A stretch of 64,000 nt of DNA from Filimonas lacunae (lineage in GTDB: Bacteria > Bacteroidota > Bacteroidia > Chitinophagales > Chitinophagaceae): contig NZ_AP017422.1 in assembly GCF_002355595.1 (NCBI RefSeq), positions 930,001 through 994,000 of the forward strand, written 5' to 3'. The notes beneath the pieces were generated by a model, which saw only the letters and a list, made by a program, of their open reading frames with translations, made no database searches and was not told the origin of the DNA. Shown here one piece after another: positions 37,601 through 41,139 of this stretch; positions within the stretch are counted from its first letter, which is position 1; each line of letters opens with the position of its first letter. The position numbers and the translations under genes were made by a program.

Positions 37601-38929
37601 GATGCGCCGGCAGCAAATGCGGATGCCTATTCTGTTCGCCAGAACGATACGCTGCGTGTTACGGCCATTAATGGTGTGCTGGTGAATGATACGGATGCCG
37701 ACAATGATCCGCTGAAAGTAACGTTGGTAACACCGCCGTCAAGTGGTCAGCTGACATTGAATGCAGATGGATCGTTTGTATATATTCCTGCTAATGGCTT
37801 TGCTGGTACAATAAGCTTTGTATATAATGCGTGTGATAACGCCACACCATCATTATGCGATACCGGTTTGGTTACCATTACTGTGGTAGCCAGAGTGAAC
37901 CAGGCACCGGTAGCCACTGATGATAGTTACACTGTGACCCAAAATGGGGTACTGAATAATAATGTAATTACCAATGATCGTGATCCGGAAGGCACTGCGT
38001 TAACGGCTTCGCTGATTTTGCAGCCACTGCATGGTACTCTGTTACTGAACGCCAATGGAACGTTTACCTATACGCCTGCCAATGGTTATAGTGGAACAGA
38101 TACCTTCAGCTACCGTGTGTGTGACAATGGTAGTCCAAGTATGTGCGATACAGCCGGTGTTTCTATTACGGTGCGTCCAATACCATTGTTAGGCCTGGCC
38201 AAAGCAGTGACCGAAACCAAACAGGAACTGGATGGAAGCTATACGGTTACTTATAAGCTCACGGTTAAAAACTACGGTAATGTGGCGCTGAGCAGTGTAC
38301 AGGTGATAGACAGGCTTACCACCACATTTGCCAATGTAACTTCATTTACCATGCGTAATGTGATTACGGCAACCGGTGGTTTGATTGCCAATGATGCCTT
38401 CGATGGCCGAAACAATACCTTGTTGCTGAAAGCAGGTAGTACGGTGGCTGCTAACGCTGCCGATACCATCACATTCAGTGTAAATGTATTGTTGCCGGCT
38501 ACTACTGAGAATACCTATAATAACTCGGCTGTAGCTAATGCCATCAGTGCTGTAGGTACAGTGTCGGATATTTCTACCAATGGCCTTGATCCTGATCCGG
38601 ATGGAAATGGTACACCAGGTGAAGAGAATGTTACACCAGTTACATTAAAAGGTATACCGGTGAAAATACCACAAGGATTCTCGCCTAATAACGATGGTAT
38701 CAACGACTACTTTGTTATTGGAAATGTTGGATCGAGTCGTATTTCACTGGAAATGTATAACCGTTGGGGTAACCTGATATATAAGAATACAGACTACCGC
38801 AATAACTGGGATGGCAGAAGCAACCAGGGACCACGTATAGGTGATATAGTGCCGGATGGAACCTACTACTACATTGTGGTAGTGGATGGAAAAGATAAGT
38901 ACGTGAATTTCATTACAATAAACAGGTAG
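19682..38929 (+). CDS. Giant SprB-like cell-surface adhesin with 50 cadherin-like repeats and T9SS type B sorting domain
   Basis: The uninterrupted frame encodes 6415 residues. Order: signal peptide (hydrophobic YIKSLLLGVVCLFFSL, about 18-33); a unique N-terminal region to about 520; a DUF11-like domain (about 521-650); a PKD-like domain; five Ig-like repeats of about 94 residues (765-1233); a second PKD-like domain; 50 tandem cadherin-like/'tandem-95' repeats averaging 97 residues (1318-6164); a DUF11-like stalk (about 6165-6320); and a CHU_C/gliding-associated C-terminal domain (6329-6415, IPQGFSPNNDGINDYF and YNRWGNLIY). The NDTDVDGD loops suggest calcium binding. The protein should leave through Sec and then the T9SS and be held at the surface. 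SprB, the mobile gliding adhesin of Flavobacterium johnsoniae, is about the same size and also precedes sprF. A function in gliding or attachment is inferred. Confidence 0.9.
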   Translation: MLSASCPYDQTSNIHNYIKSLLLGVVCLFFSLRGKAEGSKDMYPSGASGYRAYLNSTTMASATNPFPTAGTMKVYVKAGESIYVGSSAQGVGNGTINLRAPNGNTYTTGNGGLLSLGAGVINNRTQELLGPLVLGGWVPAIFTVGASEAGIWEVDFVAPSTTSNTSPNTVAANANWTQPTNSNYIAAFDVSVRNSNNTAFITGRVFTNVFTGILGAYDIGFNTTFRVLTKDGFLYTVNNNGQAGNGFSFFANNKGFQNSSGAPSYKSVNTLTSLATKDPRTADTQTDITQKIFFNTPASDLPATAASLLGTDWLLTTPVSPVASAVSFAGIEGTPNTAGTNPAGGNITFTANQAGNFAVDLDLNNNGVYSDSVDRRLTGIAVAGTNTVYWDGLNGKGVKAGATVSTSTPINMRAILFGGEIHFPFLDVERNVNGIIITRTNGSGSGDNTVYWDDTNISTVGTPSNPLKTTIDGLSSTVNGHRWGTAGAGSTEFGDVRGLDTWAYVLSAPATSSATITLREADLQVVNVTSNAASQPCQGTTITYTIPVKNNGPDAVTGAKFAFTFPAEFTNVTVSSSFTSGTSTVSSGTTTSTAYNASLNMNNGAIVTFTVTGTISTIPSGGSLVTKASIMRPADVTDPDATNPDAAAPTDPQSECDALPSGVGCNNIINTSTQIYAFPTTANAGAAQTLCAATSTTLAGNTPAVGTGAWSKVSGPGTPVFANAATPGTSVTGLTTGTYVFRWTISNGNCAVSTSDVQITVLAALAGNTITAPTVTTFCTSGDAAVISGATPTGGTGTYTYQWQSSADGTTFTDISGATAASYDPPAISSTTYYRRGVASGICSTMLYSNAVTITIQPAIAGNSITAPATTTFCASGDAAVITGSTPTGGSGTYAYQWQSSTDNSTFTDISGATASSYDPPSTTVTTYYRRSVTSGACTSASVSNVISITINPALTAGSIGSDQSFCVSGDPAAFTQLSAATGGTGTYTTQWQSSVTSASAGFSNISGATAATYDAPAITQTTWYRRVLSSGNCADAISNVIMVTINPALTAGSVSANQTFCASGDPAVFTQTAPTGGTGAYTYQWQVSTDNSSFSAISGATAATYDAPAVSQTTYYRRVVTSGTCSAVNSNTLTVTVTPAISNNTIAAGQTICSGTAPAALTGSTPANGTGAYTYVWESSADGVSNFTTAAGSSNAQNYTPGNLTQTIYYRRRVSSGTCADAISNVLQITVNGAATGANAGPDQGPANITSATLAANSPTTGTGKWTQVSGPNTASFVNDAQFNTVVNNLVPGTYTFRWTITNLPCAASTDDVLIKVNNAPVAQNDAVTTNEDVAATIAVLANDSDADGTLNTSSVTIVAGPAHGTAVVNGNGTITYTPAANYNGADNFTYTVQDNLGTASAPASVAITVTPVNDAPVAVNDQVNLTGNASFTVNAPGVLANDTDADGDQLVASLVTTVTRGTLTLNGNGSFTYTPATGFSGLDSFIYRACDASNACATATVILNVANGNRTPVATADSYTLAEDGSLTTTGTGVLSNDTDADGDVLSATLVSNVSNGTLVLNSNGTFTYTPAANFNGTDQFSYKACDPTGACSSPVTVTFTVTSVNDKPVAQSDAYTVNEDQVLTVAARGVLLNDTDVDGDVLSASVVTAPAHGTLVLNTDGSFTYTPAANFNGTDQFRYRACDGGSPQLCDTATVSVTVNPVNDAPVAANDNYTTPEDQALSIAAPGVLSNDTDVDGDALTAAIVTNAAKGTVTLQSNGSFLYTPNANYNGLDSFTYSVCDASNACATGKVYLIVSAVNDAPVVSNASYSATEDQVLTIAAPGLVSNGSDVDGDALTAALVTQAQHGTVVVNADGSFTYTPNANYNGSDVFTYQLCDPSGACTQATASVTVSPVNDAPVAVADNYTATEDVTLNVSAANGVLSNDTDVDGDRLTASLLIQAAHGSVTMNADGSFSYTPAADYNGVDSFTYRVCDPSNACATGTVKFNVTAVNDAPVARRDAYTVAEDSVLTIAAPGLLFNDYDVDGDAFTASLSAQPVHGAVTVNANGSFVYTPAANYNGTDSFTYRACDAGGLCSTATVILTVTAVNDAPVAANDSYTTAEDTRLDIAAPGVLTNDSDVDGDAITASVVRMPANGTLTLHANGSFSYTPSLNFNGKDSFDYRTCDGSGACSATGTVVITVTPVNDPPVIAGTVTYSGTEDITLNVAAPGLLFNASDPENDPISASVNTQPLHGTLTVNANGSFTYVPAANYNGTDTFTYKVCDASNACSIGTAIITIAAVNDAPVAGNDVLPATLEDVAVNIPAATLLVNDSDPEGDALTISIGSQPANGTLVQNGDGSFTYTPAPNFNGVDSFTYRVCDNGSPSLCSIGTVRIPVTPVNDKPSAVTDRYTVNEDAVLTVAAPGVLFNDSDPDNAQNTLTASLVRNPLHGTATINANGSFTYTPNADYNGIDTIAYRVCDPDNSCDTGLVIISVTSVNDVPVAVNDSYNNLQEDATYTVTAANGVLANDTDKDGDVLNASVVTGPLHGSLTLNADGSFTYTPVADYNGLDSFIYKACDVSGACAQGTVTFTIANVNDAPVTLPVNYSVNEDQQLVLTQQQLIFNDRDADGDALTVTAVTQPAHGTLVQNGNGTYTYTPAANYNGVDSFTYTVSDGHGGVATGTVQLTVNPVNDAPVAVNDQYQVTEDQPFTATVNVLANDTDVDGDALQANLLAAPLHGSVTFNNDGTFTYTPSSNFNGTDSLTYIVSDGKGGTDTGTVVLVVAPVNDNPVATNDSYTTNEDVPFTAAAPGVLFNDTDPDISTNAPGQQDVLTVTAETKATAKGGTVQINANGSFTYTPAANYNGIDSFSYTVNDGKGGQAQGTVIMTVQAVNDAPVATNDSYTLAEDTPLTTTPANGLLANDTDVDGDALTAALLDNPLHGTVTINADGTFTYSPNANYNGGDSFTYTVSDGKGGKDTGTVTLTVTAVDDPPVANNDNYYIATNGTLSIAAPGVLQNDVDVDSPLSAELVSGPSTGLTFNSDGSFVYVTPTGFVGTVTFSYRLCSTCTPATVTLNVGTSNRPPVANADSYTTAEDNALTVNAPGVLGNDTDPDETGTPTLSARLVTNVSHGTLQLNGDGSFYYVPAQDFNGTDNFTYRAKDANGDSSDATVTITVTAVNDKPVANNDSYTIDEDTQLTGNVGSNDTDVDDVPAALTYTLVQAPAHGTMVLNANGSFTYNPNANYNGADAFTYSVCDAAGACSNAVASISITAVNDAPVAAPDSYSVTEDVQLVVPAATGVLANDTDVDGDPVVAVLVTAAHGTLNLQPDGSFTYTPNASFAGVDSFSYQACDHGTPAQCSAPVIVILNVGNVNDAPVAGNDSYTTAEDTALVVAAPGVLANDTDADGDVLTPSVQTGPSHGSLTLNADGSFVYTPNANYNGFDQFSYTISDGNGGVDTGLVSITVTAENDKPIANPDTYDVTEDSTLTVGAANGVLKNDISVDGGVIVAILTQPSKGSITLRSDGSFIYIPQPNANGVDSFSYQACDVNLCSDPVTVRFSFVTVNDAPVAVTDSVTAVEDVTYNSTVSVMANDTDAEGTFGLAVTPGTTTDGRGTLVMAADGNYTFTPAPDFNGIAEYAYQLCDTGGLCTQGRLIITVIAVNDAPVANPDTYQVTEDSTLRVDASAGVLANDYDADGEAIVSLVSQPSKGTLQLNADGSFIYTPQSNATGIDSFSYRACDLSGACSADVTVKFVIGDVNDAPVAVSDTATVAEDGSVIINVLANDTDADQGQVLTATLAAAPAHGTVVQNPDGTFTYTPDANYNGADFFTYTVCDNGTPQYCSNGTVNITVTPVNDAPVGVADSYVVTEDSVLTVAAPGVMGNDSDPDGESIWSALVTNTVHGSVVLNNDGSFTYTPVADYNGLDSFTYRVLDATGASDTVVVALTVTAANDAPAAVNDGPYNVNEDAVLNVSAANGVLANDTDADGDALTAAIASQPAHGTLVMNADGSFVYTPDADYNGTDNFTYRVCDASQACTVGSVSITIAPQPDKPVAVNDAYNGMEDAPLQITAPGVLLNDKDADGDLLVASVATGPLHGSLTLNPDGSFTYTGNPDYNGIDSFTYSVCDPGGLCATGTVVLSVAAVADAPQAGNINLTATEDTPRPINQSDILSSPVDADGDSLSVVINGQPLHGTLVQNPDGSYTYTPAANYAGADQFTYTVCDNGNPPSCSTGTIYVTVNAVNDAPVGAGDSYTVSEDTTLVVPAPGVIANDTDADGDQMTVTLVTGTVHGSVTLQPDGGFRYTPEANYNGVDSFVYRVCDASGACSNATALINITAVNDAPVAVDDNFTVMEDMPVTFRPDTVLVNDYDVDGDVLTPQRIGTLAHGTLVTNADGTLTYTPDPNFTGVDSIQYKVCDPGGLCDTAYVRVTVLPVNDAPVAVNDTLTTDEDVPLNITAQQLMQNDSDPDGDALTLVIQGAPAHGTISSGGNNAYVYTPNTNYNGVDSFVYRVYDQSGAFADAVVRVVVRSVNDRPTVVSDVYTTAYNTPVSGNVLANDSDADGDPLTASLVTQPLNGTITFNADGAFTYTPTTGFSGTETFTYQACDTASPQLCDSKLISITVQAPGNRAPVAQADSIATIQDTPVSGNVLSNDSDADMDTLTATVVTMPAQGTLVLNGNGNFTYTPADGYTGVDSFTYKACDNRTPALCSDVITVRVKIVPPNSRPVAMPDTYTVNEDDTLRVAAPGVMANDVYAGVNANDTLTVNTVVPPAHGTVTIGDDGSLLYIPAPNFNGKDSIGYQICSAINTCDVALVIITVNAVNDAPVVGADVYGNVQEDVPFITTAANGVLVNDTDADGETLTASLVTPPSNGTVVLNSDGSFTYTPYANYNGVDSFVYKACDASGSCVSGTVKLTVLAANDEPVTTPVSYTVNEDEALTLTEQQITFNDQDSDGDSLYIASVQQPAHGSFVKNTNGTYTYTPAADYSGADSVVYFVTDGSGAQVRGVIYFTVSAVNDMPLAADDSYTVAEDIQLMATTSVLVNDTDKDGDTLTASVLSGPAHGSLAFNSDGTFTYQPGANYNGTDTFTYLVHDGKGGSDTGLVTITVTAVNDSPVANADSYTTMENTPYTSTGNGVLFNDTDPDIVAGSGAADVLSVTAETKATAKGGTVVLNANGSFTYTPAMYFSGIDSFTYQLNDGAGGVATGTVTMNVTGVNNKPVAVNDTYTLAEDETLSNAASVLVNDTDPDGDTLYTILVAPPSHGIITLNADGTFSYTPDANYNGSDIFSYAADDNHGGRDTAVVTFTITPVDDAPVAANDFYYVATDSTLTVAAPGVLFNDVDVDSPLSAELVTTVAPEAGTLTFNADGSFVFVPATGYNGPASFSYRLCASCTPVAVTIAVGTPNQPPVAVADTYTIAEDGALSVDAPGVLGNDTDPNEPGVPALAASLVTGASHGRLTLLANGSFTYTPDVNYNGTDRFTYVARDANGAVSEPVTVVITVSAVNDAPVAVNDVANVDEDNTLNGNVLTNDVDVDDAPAALSVSVINNVLHGTLVLNSNGTYTYTPQANYNGIDEFTYRVCDAGGLCDEAVVTITVNSINDAPVAVADAYTVTEDGQLVVPVASGVLANDTDADNESIVAVLTTTANGTLHLLPDGSFTYTPNANFNGIDQFTYQACDNGTPSLCSAPVTVTLNITAVNDAPVAVADSYTTQEDVALTVAAPGVLANDTDVDGDTLTVAVQTAPAHGTLVLNDNGGLVYTPDSNYNGADQFTYLVKDGKGGESAAQVTINVASVNDTPVANGDTYTVSEDSVLVVTAANGVLKNDTDADGDAIVSKLVTAARGKVTLNLDGSFTYVPLPNAYGIDSFSYQACDANACSGIVTVTFHITPQNDAPVAVNDTVTINEDVVYTSTASVTANDYDPDGTTTLIVTPQHSIDAKGILDLTSDGNFVYTPAANYNGTATYTYQVCDATSLCATAQLVIIVKPVNDAPAANADAYSVRQNDTLRVTAINGVLVNDTDADNDPLKVTLVTPPSSGQLTLNADGSFVYIPANGFAGTISFVYNACDNATPSLCDTGLVTITVVARVNQAPVATDDSYTVTQNGVLNNNVITNDRDPEGTALTASLILQPLHGTLLLNANGTFTYTPANGYSGTDTFSYRVCDNGSPSMCDTAGVSITVRPIPLLGLAKAVTETKQELDGSYTVTYKLTVKNYGNVALSSVQVIDRLTTTFANVTSFTMRNVITATGGLIANDAFDGRNNTLLLKAGSTVAANAADTITFSVNVLLPATTENTYNNSAVANAISAVGTVSDISTNGLDPDPDGNGTPGEENVTPVTLKGIPVKIPQGFSPNNDGINDYFVIGNVGSSRISLEMYNRWGNLIYKNTDYRNNWDGRSNQGPRIGDIVPDGTYYYIVVVDGKDKYVNFITINR
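21974..23382 (+). repeat. Five tandem Ig-like repeats (about 94 residues each) in the adhesin
   Basis: Five units start LAGNTITAP, IAGNSITAP, LTAGSIGSD, LTAGSVSAN and ISNNTIAAG. Each has a TFC-x-SGD-type strand, a YTYQWQSS-like core (Trp), a SGATAASYDPP-like loop and a TTYYRRxVxSGxC end with a second Cys, so each could form one disulfide. PKD-like domains with GxWSKVSGP or GKWTQVSGP flank the set on both sides. Confidence 0.8.
26828..30616 (+). repeat. Higher-order block A: repeats 12-24 of the adhesin array
   Basis: Residues 2383-3645 (1263 residues, 13 repeats). Each repeat corresponds in order to one repeat of block B (33800-37594), including unique features: NLQED insertion, PVTLPVNYSVNED, TAETKATAKGGTV, YYIATNGTL with a CSTC motif, DPDETGTP insertion and AANGVLKND. 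Confidence 0.75.
33800..37594 (+). repeat. Higher-order block B: repeats 36-48 of the adhesin array
   Basis: Residues 4707-5971 (1265 residues, 13 repeats). The matching features are NVQED, PVTTPVSYTVNED, TAETKATAKGGTV, YYVATDSTL with CASC, DPNEPGVP and AANGVLKND, in the same order as block A and offset by exactly 24 repeats. Confidence 0.75.
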
Positions 38930-38934
38930 ATAAA

Positions 38935-39894
38935 ATGAAAAACAGCAAATTGATTTTTATACTCCTGTTGTTGGTAATAGCAGGTTATAAAGCAGGGGCA
39001 CAGCAGGATGCAATGTATACCCAGTATATGTTTAACCAGCTTGCCTTAAACCCTGCTGTAGCGGGCAGTAAAGATGTACTGAGTGCTACAGCCTTATATC
39101 GCAGGCAATGGGTAGGGGTACCCGGTGCCCCGCAAACGCAAACGCTGGCAATAGATGCCCCGGTGCCTGGCAAAAAAATAGGGTTGGGGTTACTCTTGTC
39201 TAATGATAAGGTGGGAATTACGCGCACCACCAATGTGTTTGGTAACTATGCTTTTAAAATAGAGATGGATAAAGGAACACTGGCGCTGGGCATTCGCGGC
39301 GGCGCCAGTTTTTTCAGGGCCGATTTTACTTCGGTAGATCTGAATGGCAATTCTCCCAATGATCCTGGTTTTATGCAGAATGTCAAAAAGGCGCTCCTCA
39401 ATTTTGGCGCTGGCGTTTACTATACTACCGATAGGCTGTACCTGGGTGTTTCTATTCCGCACTTGCTGAACAATACCTTGCAGAACAATTCTGCAGTGGT
39501 AACCAATCAATTGATTTCCAGGGAATACCTGCATCTTTTTGTAATTGGGGGCTATGTGTTTGATTTAAACGAAGATTTAAAACTGAAACCTTCTTTTCTG
39601 TTCAAAGGCAGTAAAGGGGCGCCCATTGAATTAGATCTGAACGCCAATTTCTGGTTAAAAGAGATTGTAGGGGTAGGGCTTTCTTACCGTTCCAAAGCAG
39701 ATATTTCTATTATGGCTGAAGTGCAGGCCACACCGCGTTTGCGCTTCGGATATGCTTATGACAGAAGTACCACACAACTGGTTAAATTTAACAGCGGAAG
39801 CCACGAGCTGATGCTGAAATACGAATTGCCTATTGATATGGGAGGAAAAGCAGATGGCAGCAAAGAAGATAAACCTTCCAAAAGTTATTTTTAA
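38935..39894 (+). CDS. PorP/SprF-family type IX secretion system membrane protein
   Basis: The 319-residue protein has a signal peptide (KLIFILLLLVIAGYKAGAQQ) and the PorP/SprF N-terminus QQDAMYTQYMFNQLALNPAVAGS, followed by an outer-membrane barrel (RRQWVGVPGAPQTQTLAIDAP, GLGLLLSNDKVGITRTTN) and a C-terminal strand region (ELMLKYELPI). It starts 5 bases after the adhesin stop, so the two are cotranscribed. SprF is needed for secretion of SprB in F. johnsoniae, and PorP/SprF proteins generally pair with type B-signal substrates; this gene is therefore probably the dedicated export or anchoring partner of the adhesin. Confidence 0.9.
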   Translation: MKNSKLIFILLLLVIAGYKAGAQQDAMYTQYMFNQLALNPAVAGSKDVLSATALYRRQWVGVPGAPQTQTLAIDAPVPGKKIGLGLLLSNDKVGITRTTNVFGNYAFKIEMDKGTLALGIRGGASFFRADFTSVDLNGNSPNDPGFMQNVKKALLNFGAGVYYTTDRLYLGVSIPHLLNNTLQNNSAVVTNQLISREYLHLFVIGGYVFDLNEDLKLKPSFLFKGSKGAPIELDLNANFWLKEIVGVGLSYRSKADISIMAEVQATPRLRFGYAYDRSTTQLVKFNSGSHELMLKYELPIDMGGKADGSKEDKPSKSYF

Positions 39895-39970
39895 AACGAT
39901 ATAATCCTATTGCCTGGTTGGCAGGCTACCCTTTTTATGTTCCTGGGTTTTCACCAGAATTATCCTGCTA

Positions 39971-39996
39971 ATAAACAGTTTGTTCCAACTGTTTAT
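39971..39996. repeat. Perfect inverted repeat downstream of the SprF-like gene
   Basis: ATAAACAGTT (39971-39980) and AACTGTTTAT (39987-39996) are perfect 10-base arms with a 6-base loop. It may be an RNA hairpin protecting the mRNA end or a first terminator; a second hairpin with a T-run follows. Confidence 0.5.
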
Positions 39997-40005
39997 GGCT
40001 AAAAG

Positions 40006-40033
40006 AAGTCCCGTTTTAATACGGGCTTTTTTT
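40006..40033 (+). terminator. Terminator of the adhesin-sprF operon
   Basis: CCCGT (40010-40014) and ACGGG (40021-40025), extended by AAG/CTT around a bulge, precede a run of seven T. Confidence 0.75.
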
Positions 40034-40109
40034 ATGCAGGTAAGTGGGTTGTTATTTATTTTTAACAGTCTTCCGGAAAAAATATTTGTACAGTTCCTTC
40101 GGTTTTCTT

Positions 40110-40130
40110 TTACTTTGTACTTCAAAGTAA
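40110..40130. promoter_or_regulatory. Operator-like palindrome ahead of the membrane protein/winged-helix pair
   Basis: TTACTTTG (40110-40117) and CAAAGTAA (40123-40130) are perfect 8-base arms with a 5-base spacer, ending 4 bases before the ATG at 40135. The left arm resembles a -7 element, and a TTTG at 40085-40088 lies about 21 bases before it. A related site recurs at 41110-41128. Confidence 0.6.
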
Positions 40131-40134
40131 TTTG

Positions 40135-40773
40135 ATGAATCCAGCAGAAATGAATCTCGAAGCCCTCCAGGATATCCGCAAAATGATGGAACGAAGCGGT
40201 AGGTTTATCAGTTTAAGTGGTATTAGCGGTGTTATGGCAGGCATATATGCGCTTGCGGGCGCCTGGCTGGCGCATATAGACCGGTTGTTTTTTTTCAGTG
40301 AGGAATATGCTACCGAGTATTACTGTAATACCTGTGTTTCTTACAATATGGTGCCTATTGCCATAGGAGTGTTTGTAGCTGCTTTTTTTACAGCTGTTAT
40401 ATTTTCTATTATCAAAAGCAAAAAAGAAGGGGTAGCCATTTGGGGTGGTGCTGCCCGCAGATTGTTGTGGAATACCCTGTTGCCTATAGCAGTGGGTGGT
40501 GTTTTTATATGGAGAATGTTATCGCTGAAATATTATGTGCTACTGGTGCCTGCCGCGCTTATTTTTTATGGCCTTGCCATGGTAAATGGCAGCAGATATA
40601 CCAGGGGGGAGATTAGATATATGGGCTATGTACAAATAGTTATAGGCATAGTTTGTTTAAATAGCTGGCAGTTAAGTATGTATGGTTGGGTATTGGGTTT
40701 TGGTGTCATGCACATTATATATGGTGCTGCCATGTGGTGGAAGTATGAAAGAAAACAGGTGAATGAACAATAG
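40135..40773 (+). CDS. Multi-pass membrane protein of unknown function, paired with a winged-helix regulator
   Basis: From the ATG at 40135 the product is 212 residues. A short cytosolic helix (EALQDIRKMMERSGRFISLSG) is followed by about six hydrophobic segments (SGVMAGIYALAGAWLA, VPIAIGVFVAAFFTAVIFSII, LLPIAVGGVFIWRM, YYVLLVPAALIFYGLAMV, YVQIVIGIVCLNSWQLSMYGW and LGFGVMHIIYGAAMW). I recognise no catalytic motif. The next gene, 21 bases downstream, is a small winged-helix regulator; such membrane protein/regulator pairs are frequent in Bacteroidota, but their signal is unknown. A perfect palindrome covers the region just before the start codon. Confidence 0.65.
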   Translation: MNPAEMNLEALQDIRKMMERSGRFISLSGISGVMAGIYALAGAWLAHIDRLFFFSEEYATEYYCNTCVSYNMVPIAIGVFVAAFFTAVIFSIIKSKKEGVAIWGGAARRLLWNTLLPIAVGGVFIWRMLSLKYYVLLVPAALIFYGLAMVNGSRYTRGEIRYMGYVQIVIGIVCLNSWQLSMYGWVLGFGVMHIIYGAAMWWKYERKQVNEQ

Positions 40774-40794
40774 CCGGCGTATTAAAAAACAGGT

Positions 40795-41139
40795 ATGAAC
40801 AATCCGATAGCACATCTGAATAAAGTTTTCGACAGTAGGGTTCGTTTTGGAATCATGAGCACATTACTGATGAGCGATGAAATAAATTTTAATGAATTGA
40901 AAGAACTGATGGCGGTTACAGATGGTAACCTGGCCAGTCATATACGAACATTGGAGGATTGTGGTTACCTGGAAGTTAAAAAAGGATTTACGGGCAAAAA
41001 GCCCCATACCACCTATGTGGTTACTGTAGCAGGCGAGCAGGCATTGAAAGTGCACCTGGATGCGCTGGAAAAGGTAATTCGTTCCGTAGGTGGCTTTTTT
41101 TTGTTTTTATACTTTGTATCTAAAAGTACTTTATTATAA
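40795..41139 (+). CDS. Winged-helix transcriptional regulator (HTH_34/ArsR-MarR-like)
   Basis: The 114-residue protein matches the small one-domain winged-helix family: DSRVRFGIMSTLLMSDEINFNELKEL (helices 1-2), TDGNLASHIRTLEDCGYLEVKKGF (recognition helix, then wing) and TTYVVTVAGEQALKVHLDALEKVI (wing strand and dimer helix). No ligand-sensing domain or metal-binding Cys cluster is seen. The last 16 residues are unusually hydrophobic (GGFFLFLYFVSKS), and the DNA encoding them contains the second operator-like site, so this extension may be constrained by regulation. The stop codon directly abuts the next ATG. It is a good candidate to bind the palindromes at 40110 and 41110. Confidence 0.8.
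   Translation: MNNPIAHLNKVFDSRVRFGIMSTLLMSDEINFNELKELMAVTDGNLASHIRTLEDCGYLEVKKGFTGKKPHTTYVVTVAGEQALKVHLDALEKVIRSVGGFFLFLYFVSKSTLL
41110..41128. promoter_or_regulatory. Second operator-like site, inside the 3' end of the regulator gene
   Basis: TACTTTG (41110-41116), a 5-base spacer, then AAAAGTA (41122-41128) repeats the architecture of the 40110 palindrome with one arm mismatch. It lies 11 bases before the ATG at 41140. Confidence 0.5.

Larger units (their letters stand above)
23633..38173 (+). repeat. Array of 50 cadherin-like (tandem-95/VCBS-type) repeats
   Basis: Hand-counted units start at VNDAPVA-like linkers (residues 1318-6164, mean about 97 residues). Consensus: VNDAPVAxNDSYTxxEDxxL, APGVLANDTDVDGDxLTA, HGTLxLNxDGSFTYTP, NYNGxDSFTYxVCDxxxxC. 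Most units carry a CDxxxxC cysteine pair; the others have a cysteine-free DGKGG-type loop. The acidic DxDxD loop is typical of calcium-binding cadherin folds. At DNA level the repeats are diverged, but short segments such as TTTACCTATAC recur throughout. Confidence 0.9.

Noticed and set aside
23633-38173. Regular spacing of similar short DNA words, at first sight reminiscent of a CRISPR or satellite array
   Set aside because: The period (about 290 bases), open reading frame throughout and protein-level conservation show coding repeats, not CRISPR or satellite DNA.
19729-38703. Many open frames of 60-225 codons on the opposite strand of the giant gene
   Set aside because: They mirror the repeat composition, lack start context and domains, and fall inside a well-supported gene.
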